Below are positions 1 to 8,800 of a stretch of 33,609 nucleotides of DNA, one piece after another. The notes beneath the pieces are model-generated. The model had not been told where the DNA came from, ran no database searches, and saw nothing but the letters and a program-made list of their open reading frames with translations. The DNA is from Acidobacteriota bacterium (GTDB taxonomy: Bacteria > Acidobacteriota > Terriglobia > Bryobacterales > Bryobacteraceae): positions 1 to 33,609 of the forward strand of contig JACQZR010000182.1 in assembly GCA_016213775.1 (NCBI GenBank), read 5' to 3'. The position numbers and the translations under genes were made by a program. The first letter of the stretch is position 1. The number at the start of each line of letters is the position of its first letter.

Positions 1-448
1 AGCACCCCTCATTTTTGAATTGAGGCAAAACACCTTTCCCCCCTCAGCCGATTCACCATCGCATCGCCGTTTTTAATCCCGTCGGCCGAAGCCTCTGGCG
101 AAGGCTGGCACTCCTGCCCTCCCCACTGTCTGAATCGCAGATAGGTGCGAATTTCCCTTGACACCCGGAGAACAGGGGACTAAAATTATCACGACAATTT
201 CCTTTGATTTCCTGAAGCCGCTTCTCTTTTGCGGCCCCTCCAGGCGGATTTCCCGGTTGAATATTAAGTACGGCTATTGAGGCCGTTGCATAGAATCACA
301 ACAGCCGGCCGTACATCCTGCGTAGCAAACCGCTACACAGGTCAAGAAATCAGCAGTAACCACCAGACATTCGAAAAGCAACATCACGGGTAACAAACGC
401 GGTGCGCCTCATCAGGCTCCCCGCCGCATCGCGACCCTAGGAGGATCC
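1..448. other. Intergenic region and long 5' leader upstream of the S8 peptidase gene
   Basis: I see no gene in this stretch. It holds a strong sigma70-like promoter at 158-186 (listed separately), which implies a leader of roughly 255 bases before the ATG at 449. The leader has a small hairpin, GTAGC (322-326) / GCTAC (332-336). Upstream of the promoter there is a short inverted repeat, AGCCT (90-94) / AGGCT (102-106), that could be the tail of a transcript entering from the left. A good Shine-Dalgarno sequence, AGGAGG at 439-444, ends the region. No riboswitch class was recognised in the leader. Confidence 0.6.
158..186 (+). promoter_or_regulatory. Sigma70-like promoter for the S8 peptidase gene
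   Basis: TTGACA at 158-163 is followed by a 17-base spacer and TAAAAT at 181-186. The -35 box is perfect and the -10 box matches five of six positions. It is the only strong candidate upstream of the peptidase and lies about 260 bases before its start codon. Confidence 0.6.
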
Positions 449-3112
449 ATGTTTCCGAATACGATTCATCAGGCTCCGGGTATCACGCTGACCCGCGACC
501 CGTCCCGCCTGTTATTAGCCTTCAAAGCCGCCCCAATGCATGAGGCGGTAGCCAATTCCACCCGCGAGCTCGGCCTCGATCTCGAACAGCTCGAATCCAC
601 CGAACAGAAGCGCGTTCCCGGCGGAATCAACCACACCACCGAGCGGTTTTGGGTGCGCGCGAAAACCGGTGAGGCTGCGGCCGAACCCATCACCGCACGC
701 CTCGCCCAAGCCGGCGCGCAGCAACTGGATTTCGCCGCGCCCGTCTATCATGTCGAAGGCCGCCAAGGCCCCGAATCCTATGTCTGCCCGCTCCCCAATG
801 TCCTTCTCATTAAGCCCCACGCCAAAGCCGCCCAAATAGAAGAAGGGCTCAAGCAGTTGGCCACCCGCTACGGGCTCGAAGAAGTTCCCGCCCGTTCCCA
901 ATACCTCGCGCCGTTCCGCTATTTCATCGTCAAGAACCCCGCCCAAGCCGACGCCTACGAGATCCAAGGTCAACTCCTCGAACAGTCTCCCGACCTTATC
1001 GACGAAGTGTTGTTTGAAAACATGCCGATGGTTGTACCCGTCTCCGTCGTTCCCAATGACACGCTCTACGCGCAGCAGTGGGACATGGTGCGCATCCAGG
1101 CGGGCGGCCCCGGCACTACTGGCTGGAATCTCTCCACCGGCCTGTCCACCGTAGTGGTCTGCGTTCTCGACTCCGGCTGCGATCTTACACACCCCGATCT
1201 CACCTACGCGAGCACCGGCATCAACCTCGGCACAATGTCCGGTACCGGCGCGCCCACCGGCAGCCATGGCACTGCCTGCGCCGGCATCATCGCCGCCCGT
1301 TACAACAATCTGCTCGGCGTCGCCGGTGTCGCCGGAGGGTGCAAGATCCTTCCCGCCGCCTTCCAGAACTGGACCGACACTGAGGTCGCCGCCGGCATCA
1401 ACTATGCAGTGTCCATGAATGCCAAAGTCATCAGCATGAGCTTTGGATGGGATCTCTGGAATCATGCCGTCATCGATCCCGCCATACAAAACGCTTTCAA
1501 TGCTGGCCTTGTGATGTGCGTCGCCACTCACAACTACAACGGCCCGATTACCTACCCCGCGACCAACCCGCTGGTGATGGCAATTGGCGCCTCCGACGAA
1601 GCCGACAATCGCAAGTCGCCCACCAGCCCCGATGGCGAACTGTGGGGGTCGGATTTCGGCCCCGAAATTTCCGTCGTCGCTCCCGGTGTCCACATCCCTA
1701 CTACTGACCGTCAGGGAAACGCCGGCTACAATCCCACCAACAGCCCCGCCGGCGATTACACTCTCACCTTCAACGGCACTTCAGCAGCCACCCCGCACGT
1801 TGCCGGCCTCGCCGCGCTGCTGTTCAGCGAATACTCATTCCTCAACAATGTGCAGGTGCGCAATATCATTGAACGCACCGCCGCCAAAGTGGGCGCGGTC
1901 CCCTACGCCGACACCCCCGCTCATCCCAACGGAACCTGGAATCAGGAGATGGGCTACGGCCGCATCAATGTTTGGAGCGCCCTCGATTTCGCCGACGTCA
2001 TGATTCGCGACTACCCCGCCGACAGCGGCAAGGAACCGAGTTCGCCACCAAGCGGCGACTACTGGGATTTCTCCGACATCGTCATCCGCAGAGCCGACGA
2101 CGGTGTCTTCCTCCCCGGCAATCCGCTGCAATCAAGCCGCGTCGAGAAGGGGCAGACCAACTACCTCTATATCCGCGTCAGGAACCTCGGCCCCGCGGCC
2201 GCGCACAACGTCGTCGTCGATGTGCGCATCACGCCTTATGTCGGTCTGCACTTCGTCTACCCCGGCGACTGGACCGCCGTCGACGCCATGCACGCGGTCC
2301 CCGCGGCCGTCACCAACACCTTCGCTACAATTCCCAAGGGTGGGTCGGTGATCGCGAAGTTCAAGATCTCCACTGCCCAAACCAACACCTTCTGGGGCTG
2401 GGAACACAGCCATCCATGGCACCCCTGCCTGCTCGCCCAGGTGCGGTCAAACAATGACTATGCCTTCCACGCCGCGCCTACCACCGGCACCGACATCGTG
2501 CCCCGCCGCAACAACTTCGCCCAGCGCAACCTCACGGTCGTGAACGTCATCAAGGGCGCCAAGGTCTCGTTCCCCGTCATGGTGGGCAATCTGCTTACTC
2601 GGGAGAAGCAACCAGTGGAAGTGGTGGTGGAGACCAAGGAGATGCAACTCGTCGGGAGAATGAACTTGATGCTCGACGACATCAACCTGCTCCCGCAGAT
2701 TCCGCGTATGTCTCCCGATCTTCGCCTCCTGCGGCCCACAACAGCCGAGGAGGACACCGGAATGGTGTTCCTCGAACGTACGCTAGTGGAAACCAGCATC
2801 GGCTCCGCACGCGGCTTGCTCACACTCGAGAAGGGCTCCAAGCTGGAATTGAAGGAAGCAGCCCGACCCACACTTATTGAGAAGCGCGGCGGCGAAATCC
2901 TGTTGAAGGAGCGCAAGAGAGTTCTCGAAATTCGTGAACAATCCGCGCTCGTGCGCTTCGATCTCGAACCCGGCCGCCTCTATCCAATGGTCCTCCAGAC
3001 CATGATCCCCGACAACGCGGCCACCGGTACGCAGTTCACCGTTCGCGTCTTCGAGCGTGACCTCCGCGGTCAGGTGCTCGGCGGCGCTACCGTTATCTAC
3101 GTCGTCCAGTAG
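449..3112 (+). CDS. S8 family serine peptidase (subtilisin-like), 887 aa
   Basis: Subtilisin-fold endopeptidase. The catalytic triad is visible in the family order: Asp241 in VLDSGCDLTHPDL, His273 in GSHGTACAG and Ser445 in FNGTSAATPHVAG, with oxyanion Asn362 in a THNYNGP context. Residues 1-210 precede the catalytic domain and resemble the N-terminal pro-domains of fervidolysin-like subtilases. Residues from about 545 onward form a long C-terminal region with a CARDB/Ig-like flavour (for example NYLYIRVRNLGPAAAHNV) and a lysine/glutamate-rich stretch near 740-840. The start is set by AGGAGG at 439-444. No signal peptide is visible, which is unusual for a secreted subtilase: export may be non-classical, or the enzyme may stay inside the cell. 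Substrate unknown. The gene stands alone on its strand, with a convergent small gene downstream. Confidence 0.92.
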   Translation: MFPNTIHQAPGITLTRDPSRLLLAFKAAPMHEAVANSTRELGLDLEQLESTEQKRVPGGINHTTERFWVRAKTGEAAAEPITARLAQAGAQQLDFAAPVYHVEGRQGPESYVCPLPNVLLIKPHAKAAQIEEGLKQLATRYGLEEVPARSQYLAPFRYFIVKNPAQADAYEIQGQLLEQSPDLIDEVLFENMPMVVPVSVVPNDTLYAQQWDMVRIQAGGPGTTGWNLSTGLSTVVVCVLDSGCDLTHPDLTYASTGINLGTMSGTGAPTGSHGTACAGIIAARYNNLLGVAGVAGGCKILPAAFQNWTDTEVAAGINYAVSMNAKVISMSFGWDLWNHAVIDPAIQNAFNAGLVMCVATHNYNGPITYPATNPLVMAIGASDEADNRKSPTSPDGELWGSDFGPEISVVAPGVHIPTTDRQGNAGYNPTNSPAGDYTLTFNGTSAATPHVAGLAALLFSEYSFLNNVQVRNIIERTAAKVGAVPYADTPAHPNGTWNQEMGYGRINVWSALDFADVMIRDYPADSGKEPSSPPSGDYWDFSDIVIRRADDGVFLPGNPLQSSRVEKGQTNYLYIRVRNLGPAAAHNVVVDVRITPYVGLHFVYPGDWTAVDAMHAVPAAVTNTFATIPKGGSVIAKFKISTAQTNTFWGWEHSHPWHPCLLAQVRSNNDYAFHAAPTTGTDIVPRRNNFAQRNLTVVNVIKGAKVSFPVMVGNLLTREKQPVEVVVETKEMQLVGRMNLMLDDINLLPQIPRMSPDLRLLRPTTAEEDTGMVFLERTLVETSIGSARGLLTLEKGSKLELKEAARPTLIEKRGGEILLKERKRVLEIREQSALVRFDLEPGRLYPMVLQTMIPDNAATGTQFTVRVFERDLRGQVLGGATVIYVVQ

Positions 3113-3150
3113 CTTGTTCGCGATTGGTCCATCGTGGAAACTCCCGGCGC

Positions 3151-3191
3151 GGGTGCGGCTGCACGCACTCGGAGGAGCATCGGCCGCACCC
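3151..3191. terminator. Possible bidirectional terminator between convergent genes
   Basis: A perfect 9-base inverted repeat, GGGTGCGGC (3151-3159) and GCCGCACCC (3183-3191), sits in the 92-base gap between the S8 peptidase stop (3112) and the convergent small secreted protein gene, whose stop is at 3205. There is no clear U-tract on either side, so intrinsic termination is only suggested by position and stem strength. Confidence 0.35.
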
Positions 3192-3204
3192 CGCCGTGAG
3201 CAAA

Positions 3205-3555
3205 TCAGTTCGCCCGCTTGGCCGTGAACTCCGATGCGTTCTGGCCGCCCTCTCTCTTGAACTTGATCTCCGCTCCCGATACCTTCCCCGTGAACGTGCG
3301 CTTGCCGCGCTGCGTGGTTACGCTGAACGTAACGGTGTCGCCGCTCACCTTGCCATCCTCGATGTTCTGCGATCCACCGCGGCCATCTGTCACAGTGCCC
3401 GTGAGCTTTTCGCCATCCACCTTGAAGACGAAGGTTGTCTCCACCGTACGATCGCCGCGGGACATCTGCCCGGTCCACTTGCCGTTGATATCCGCCGCAA
3501 GCGCCGTCAGCGCAAGTGCCACCAGAAGCGTGAAAAGCACATATAGTTGTTTCAT
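3205..3555 (-). CDS. Small secreted beta-rich protein of unknown function, 116 aa
   Basis: The protein opens with a clear signal peptide, MKQLYVLFTLLVALALTALA, cleaved probably after ALAA. The mature part, about 95 residues, is rich in alternating beta-type segments (DINGKWTGQM, TFVFKVDGEKLTGTV, GKRTFTGKVSGAEIKFKREG), suggesting a small lipocalin-like or calycin-like barrel. Such short secreted proteins are common in Solibacter-like genomes, but I cannot name a function. The start at 3555 was chosen because it places the signal peptide at the N-terminus; the frame stays open further upstream to 3681, but those residues are not hydrophobic. Its ATG overlaps the ATG of the divergent esterase gene by two bases. 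Confidence 0.7.
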   Translation of the reverse strand: MKQLYVLFTLLVALALTALAADINGKWTGQMSRGDRTVETTFVFKVDGEKLTGTVTDGRGGSQNIEDGKVSGDTVTFSVTTQRGKRTFTGKVSGAEIKFKREGGQNASEFTAKRAN

Positions 3556-4450
3556 GGTGCGTATTCTACACCCATTGCTTCTGGCTGGCATCGTCCTGCC
3601 CGTACTCCCGGCGCAACCGCCACAGTGGATCACTCCACCGATAACTGGTCCCGGCCTCGAACAGCGCACTTTCGAAAGCACCGCCGCAAAAGCGCGAATC
3701 AGTTACTTCGTGTCGCTCCCGGAAACTTACTCACGTGACACGCGCGTCCGCTTCCCCGTCCTCTACTGGTTGCACGGAACCGGAGGTGGCGGCGCGGGCG
3801 TAGCCTTCCTCAGTTCCTGGTTTCGCGATGCCGCCCTCGAAGGCAGGATCCCAGCCATGATTGTGGTCTTCCCAAACGGCCTGCGCTCCAGCATGTGGTG
3901 CGACTCCAAGGATGGCAGTGTCCCGATGGAGACCATCGTCATCAAGGAACTGATCCCCCACGTTGACGCCTCTCTGAGAACCGTAGCCTCGCGTAACGGC
4001 CGAATTCTCGAAGGCTTCAGCATGGGCGGCTATGGCGCTGCACGGCTGGGTTTCCGCAACGCGGAACTCTTCGCGGCAATCTCAATACTCGCAGCCGGGC
4101 CTCTGGATCTGGAATTCCGCGGACCGCGCACCCGGGCCAATCCCGCCGAGCGCGATTCTATTTTGAAGCAGGTCTACGGCGGCGACATGGAGTATTTCCG
4201 CGCCATGAGCCCGATCACGCTGGCGGAACAGTGCGCGGCCTCCGTCCGCGGAAAACTCCTCATTCGCCTCGCCGCCGGAACCCGCGACTCCACCTTCCAG
4301 TTGAACCGGCTTTTTCACGAACATCTCGATCGCCTCAAGGTCACTCACAGCTTTGCTGCGCCGGAAGGCGTTGCGCACGATCCGCGCGCGTTGCTAGCCG
4401 CCCTGGGAGATGGCAACTGGGAGTTCTATCGCGCAGCACTGCGAAAGTAG
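3554..4450 (+). CDS. Secreted esterase, alpha/beta hydrolase of the esterase D (PF00756) type, 298 aa
   Basis: An N-terminal signal peptide (MVRILHPLLLAGIVLPVLPA) is followed by an alpha/beta-hydrolase domain. The nucleophile elbow GFSMGGYGA carries Ser156, the probable acid is Asp245 (AGTRDSTF), and the catalytic His is His275 (GVAHDPRAL). HGTGGGG at 74-80 is the oxyanion-hole loop. This family includes feruloyl and acetyl-xylan esterases, S-formylglutathione hydrolase and mycolyltransferases; with an export signal, an ester-removing role on polysaccharide or other extracellular substrate is the likelier one, but this is inference. The open frame reaches back to 3218; ATG 3554 was chosen because it starts the signal peptide. 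No Shine-Dalgarno sequence is seen, so translation may be leaderless. Confidence 0.85.
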   Translation: MVRILHPLLLAGIVLPVLPAQPPQWITPPITGPGLEQRTFESTAAKARISYFVSLPETYSRDTRVRFPVLYWLHGTGGGGAGVAFLSSWFRDAALEGRIPAMIVVFPNGLRSSMWCDSKDGSVPMETIVIKELIPHVDASLRTVASRNGRILEGFSMGGYGAARLGFRNAELFAAISILAAGPLDLEFRGPRTRANPAERDSILKQVYGGDMEYFRAMSPITLAEQCAASVRGKLLIRLAAGTRDSTFQLNRLFHEHLDRLKVTHSFAAPEGVAHDPRALLAALGDGNWEFYRAALRK

Positions 4451-4805
4451 ATCCGGATTGAGTCAGATTGCTCCCATGATTGGCTTAGCGAACCGACTCA
4501 TTGCGCTTCGCCAATCTCACCGTCCTTCCATCCGCCCACCCGACAGCAATCCTCTCTACTTGCCCAAGCCTTGGCAAACGGTGAGTTTGTCCCCCTAACA
4601 GCCCGTGGTAATAGTCGTTCGCTCACGGACTTACACGATTGTATATCTAAACGTAGCACAGCGGTTCTGATGTCGGTTTTGCGACTGTCGTTTGGCAGTT
4701 CGCTTGCTATCAGATAAATAAGGCAGGTTTCTCGTGGGACAGATAAGATTGCAGATCATCGGAATGCTCGCAGCCCCGTTCGTGTTTCTCGGCGCGCTGG
4801 CATGC
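4451..4805. other. Intergenic region, no gene recognised
   Basis: About 355 bases between the esterase stop and the stop of the truncated transposase. Translation of the minus strand just downstream of the transposase gives only short open stretches with no match to the catalytic part of an IS3 transposase that I can recognise. The base composition is more AT-rich than that of the flanking genes around 4600-4750, fitting insertion-sequence or other foreign debris. No inverted terminal repeat was identified. Confidence 0.5.
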
Positions 4806-5288
4806 TTATTCGCCGTCGTGCGATGGATTTTGGCGCTGTTGAGACCGCGTCCGCAAATAGCGATAATACCCGCATCGCGATAGCCCAGTCAATTCGCACA
4901 TCATCTCCACACTCAACCCGGTGCGCATCCGCACCCTCTCCTCCACTACCCCGTAAGCGCATTCCCGCCAGGCGTCCTTTGGGTGCGTTCGTTGCCGCAG
5001 TTGCGCAACCACACCCCTGAGAAAATCGATTACCATCCCTTGTTGCGAGATGGTCCGCTCCAAAGCACCATTCTGCTCCGGTTCGCCAGCCGCGCGCGCG
5101 CCCTGCTGCTTCCGCGGCCGTCCCCGGTCGCGCAGGTTCTCCTCACCTCCCTCGTTCACCTTCCGCAGCCATTGATACAACAACTTGCGATGCACCCCTA
5201 CCTCTTGCGAAAGCGCCTTCACCGTCTCGCCGTCTAGTATTCGCCTCACCACTTGCGCGCGGAACTCGCGGCTATACACCCGTACCAT
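4806..5288 (-). CDS. IS3-family transposase, truncated (OrfA-like plus the first part of OrfB), 160 aa
   Basis: Residues 1-45 form the helix-turn-helix of an IS3/IS911 OrfA protein (SREFRAQVVRRILDGETV, then GVHRKLLYQWLRKV). A basic linker (DRGRPRKQQ) and a leucine-rich coiled segment near 80-100 (ISQQGMVIDFLRGVVAQL) follow. Residues 125-150 (MMCELTGLSRCGYYRYLRTR) are the opening helix-turn-helix of an IS3 OrfB transposase, fused in frame. The protein then ends, and the DDE integrase core that should follow is absent from the next 300 bases. It is therefore most likely an inactive remnant. The start ATG at 5288 is preceded by GGAGAA at a good distance. Confidence 0.75.
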   Translation of the reverse strand: MVRVYSREFRAQVVRRILDGETVKALSQEVGVHRKLLYQWLRKVNEGGEENLRDRGRPRKQQGARAAGEPEQNGALERTISQQGMVIDFLRGVVAQLRQRTHPKDAWRECAYGVVEERVRMRTGLSVEMMCELTGLSRCGYYRYLRTRSQQRQNPSHDGE

Positions 5289-5333
5289 CGTTCTTCTCCA
5301 CCACTGTTGCGTCGATTGGACATGCTGCCGCCC

Positions 5334-5376
5334 TGTGGGGCGGGCTTCAGCCTGCGCGGGACTTCAGTCCCGCCCC
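5334..5376. repeat. Tandem-hairpin intergenic repeat, copy 1
   Basis: Starts with TGTGGGGC and contains two abutting hairpins: GCGGGCTTCAGCCTGC (5340-5355, one G-T wobble) and GCGGGACTTCAGTCCCGC (5356-5373, perfect 8-base stem). Related copies lie at 21577-21642 and 22448-22487. Same leader, same adjacency and TC-centred loops in the two-hairpin copies indicate a dispersed REP-like element. Confidence 0.75.
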
Positions 5377-5731
5377 GGCGAGTACATTTCTCCACCATCC
5401 CTACAGCGGAATCCGGCCGGAACTTTAGCGCGAATTCCTTAGTGCGAACCGGTTCTGCTCCCTCAAGAGAGCGTGAATTGATTCCTAGAGGGCAGTGGTG
5501 GAAATTTTCACGCCGGTAAGAGTTACATGTTTCTCTGTTGCGCCTCCACCGCGCCGGCTGTACCATCTCCGCGACAGGCCCACGCCCACGTGGGTCAGTT
5601 TCATTCGGCGCATCCCCACGTCAATAACAGTTATTCCTGTATCAACTATATTGGTGAAACTCACCTACAAGTTATACATCGCGCACTCTCATGTGCCCTC
5701 AGCGCAGCCTTCGGAACCCCAAAATGAGTCA

Positions 5732-5760
5732 TTGACAGACCGTCGCTGCCTCCTTACCAT
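5732..5760 (+). promoter_or_regulatory. Sigma70-like promoter for the giant lyase gene
   Basis: TTGACA at 5732-5737, a 17-base spacer, and TACCAT at 5755-5760. The -35 box is perfect and the -10 box matches four of six. The implied leader is about 65 bases and ends with a good ribosome-binding site (5816-5825). Confidence 0.5.
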
Positions 5761-5834
5761 GGGTTAGCTGTAATTTAGTTGAACCTCCCCGGTCATAAGA
5801 ACTTATTGGTGCGACAAAGAGGAGAATTCTCACA

Positions 5835-8800
5835 ATGAAGACTCGATCTTCGCTGGCATTATTTGCGGCCCTCGCCGCCCATGCCGATACGGCCTTCGTT
5901 TATCAGAATGGCGCCAGCGCCTATGCCGGCGCCAAGGACTTCGCGATCAACACGCAATATTCCCAATACAACGGCGGCAACGGTGTCCGCTGGACCGGCG
6001 ACCCTCAGCTTGGTTGTTACACCACCACCGGGAGCGGCGCTTACACCGTCCGCTATCTGCTGAAGTTCGGGGCAGTCAACATCCCCGCTGGATCGGTCGT
6101 CACCTCCGCTACGCTGACGCTCGCCGTCGAATCCTGGAATCCAGGCAGCGGCAGTCTCACCGGCTATTATCTGAAGAATTCCTGGGACCCAGCCTCCAGC
6201 AGGCTCGGCTGGATTCATCGTAATGCCACGCAGGATTGGGCCGGCGGCGGTGCCTCCGTGGCCGGGACCGATACAGTAAGCGGTAAGACCTTCACCCTGC
6301 CGCCCCTTCGACCCGTTGGCGTCCAGACCTTCACGATTCCTCTCGATCGCGCTCAGGTCCAATCCTGGGTCGATGCTCCCGCCACGAATCAGGGCATCAT
6401 GCTGGTGAACAACACTCCAGGCGAAATCGTTCGCATCCTCAGCACCACCGGCACACAACGCTACCGGCCGAAACTAACCATCAACGTCGGGACCGTGTCT
6501 GGTACTCCAGTGTCTATCAACCCCACCGCCGCCACCCTGCAACCCGGCCAGACGCAGCAGTTCACCGCCAACACCGCCGTCACGTGGACCGCTACGGGCG
6601 GTACCGTCACTGCAACGGGTCTCTACACCGCCGGCGCGACCGCCGGCAGCTTCACCGTCACCGCGACCTCGACCGCCGACCCTACCAAATCCGCCGCTGC
6701 CGCCATCACAATCCAACCCGCGCCGGTGCAGGTCACCGTATCCCCAACCGCCGCCACTCTGCAACCCGGCCAGACCACCCAGTTCACCGCTAACACCGCA
6801 GTCACGTGGACCGCCACCGGCGGCACCGTCACTGCAACGGGCCTCTACACTGCAGGCGCGAGCACGGGCGACTACTTCGTGCGAGCGACCTCGACCACCG
6901 ATCCCACCAAATCGGCCACTGCGGCGATCACGATCCAACCCGCCCCGGTACAAGTCACCATCAACCCCACCACCGCAACTCTGCAACCCGGCCAGACCAC
7001 CCAATTCACCGCTAACACCGCGGTCACGTGGACTGCCACCGGTGGCACCGTCACCTCCACCGGACTCTACACCGCCGGCGCGACCGCCGGCAGCTTCACC
7101 GTCACCGCGACCTCGACCGCCGACCCTACCAAATCCGCCGCTGCCGCCATCACAATCCAACCCGCGCCGGTGCAGGTCATCGTATCCCCCACCGCCGTCA
7201 CTCTGCAACCCGGCCAGACCACCCAGTTCACCGCTAACACCGCAGTCACGTGGACCGCCACCGGCGGTACCGTCACTGCAACGGGCCTCTACACCGCAGG
7301 CGCGAGCACGGGCGGCTTCCTCGTGCGAGCAACCTCCACCGCCGACACCACCAAATCCGCCACTGCCCCCATCACGATCCAATCCTCCTCTGGCACCCCG
7401 CCACCCGTGCCCCGCATGAGCGACGGTGCCTACGTTGTTCTCCAAAGCCCCGTCGCGGGAATGCACTTCACCGCACCTGCCGCCATACGCCTCTTCGCCG
7501 ACCCTTACGATCCCGATGCGGCCGATCCCGATGCCCTCACCGTCACCTTCCTCATCAATGGCCAGCCCGCCGGCACCTACACCGGCAGCGGCGCGCAAAA
7601 TGGTTACTTCGCGCACACCGTCAACAACCTGATCGCCGGCACCTACACCATCACCGCGCAGATCACCGCCCGCAACACCACCGTCACCAGCGCGCCCGTC
7701 ACGGTCTTTGTCGACAACCCCGCGCCCTCCACCGGACCCATCTACAACCTCACTGCTGACGTCGTGCTCAATGGCTCGCAAGCCGCCACCTACGCCGGCA
7801 CCACCACCAACCGTTGTCTGATCAGCGGTAATGGATTCCAGATTCGCTCCGCCGCCGGCTTCACGGGCAGCCTCACCATCGCCAACTGCGACATCCGCGG
7901 ACTCGGCACATCCTCCACACCAGCCATCAATGTCGCGGTGAACGGCGCAGGCTACGTGCAGTTGACCGGCAACGTCTTCGAAACCTTCGGGCAAATCTCG
8001 CTCGCCGCCAACGATCAGGCGCGCCTCAACGTACAGGGCAACGAGCTCCGCGAAAACACGCTGGTGCCGGTCGGCTCGCAGCCGTCCAACACATCCACGC
8101 TAACCGTCCCGGTCTTCTACGCCACCGGCAATTCCTCCGCCCAGCAGTACTTCCAAGGCAACAACGTCGGCCTGTCGACGGTGGTCTTTGAACGCACGCG
8201 AAACTGGATGATCGGAGGCGCCGACGCGGATAGCAACATCCTGATGGGCGTCCGATGCGGCTTCACCATCTCGCAATCCACCGGGATGGTGTTGCGCGGC
8301 AACTACAGCCAGCACAACTACCCGCACCGTTTCTCGCAAGGCCAGAACTTTGAGCTCTCCGGCGACGGCTTCCTGGTCGAGCACAACGTCATCCGCAACA
8401 GCTCCTGGGCGGTCCGCGGCATGGGCGGCGAGTTTCGCTACAACCTCGTCGATCAGGGCGGCAACTCTCACGCGTCGATGCAGGCTCCGATGAGCAACAG
8501 CAACATTCACCACAACGTGTTCCTCTACTCGGTGAGCCAGACGCTCTACGCCCCGGACTCGGTGCTCTCGCTCTTCTACAACGTCGACAACGTCACCTTC
8601 CGCAACAACGTCCTCGATGGCGGCGGCGCATACATGGCCTTCTACGGCAGCCCCGTCGCCGTGCAGCCAGGCTCCTATATCGGCAGCCTGCGCAACAACG
8701 TCATCTTCAACTTCGCCAGCCTCAACGGCTCGCCCGCGCTTGCAGGCGCGCAAGGCGAATCCACCACCACGCCGCTCCTCCGTCTACGCTACGCCGATTA

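Larger units (their letters stand above)
5289..5834. other. Intergenic region with hairpin repeat and promoter
   Basis: About 545 bases between the truncated transposase and the giant lyase gene. It contains one copy of the tandem-hairpin repeat (5334-5376), a strong promoter (5732-5760) and the ribosome-binding site of the downstream gene, AAAGAGGAGA at 5816-5825. The remaining open frames are short and do not resemble any protein family I know. Confidence 0.55.

Noticed and set aside
81-126. Possible fourth copy of the tandem-hairpin repeat on the minus strand
   Set aside because: The minus strand begins with GTGGGG and has an AGCCT/AGGCT stem, but it lacks the TGTGGGGC leader and the abutting hairpins of the three real copies. 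The similarity is too weak.
6510-7385. Regular 222-base periodicity resembling a repeat array or CRISPR
   Set aside because: The period is far too long for CRISPR, there are no unique spacers, and the repeats encode Ig domains in one continuous frame.
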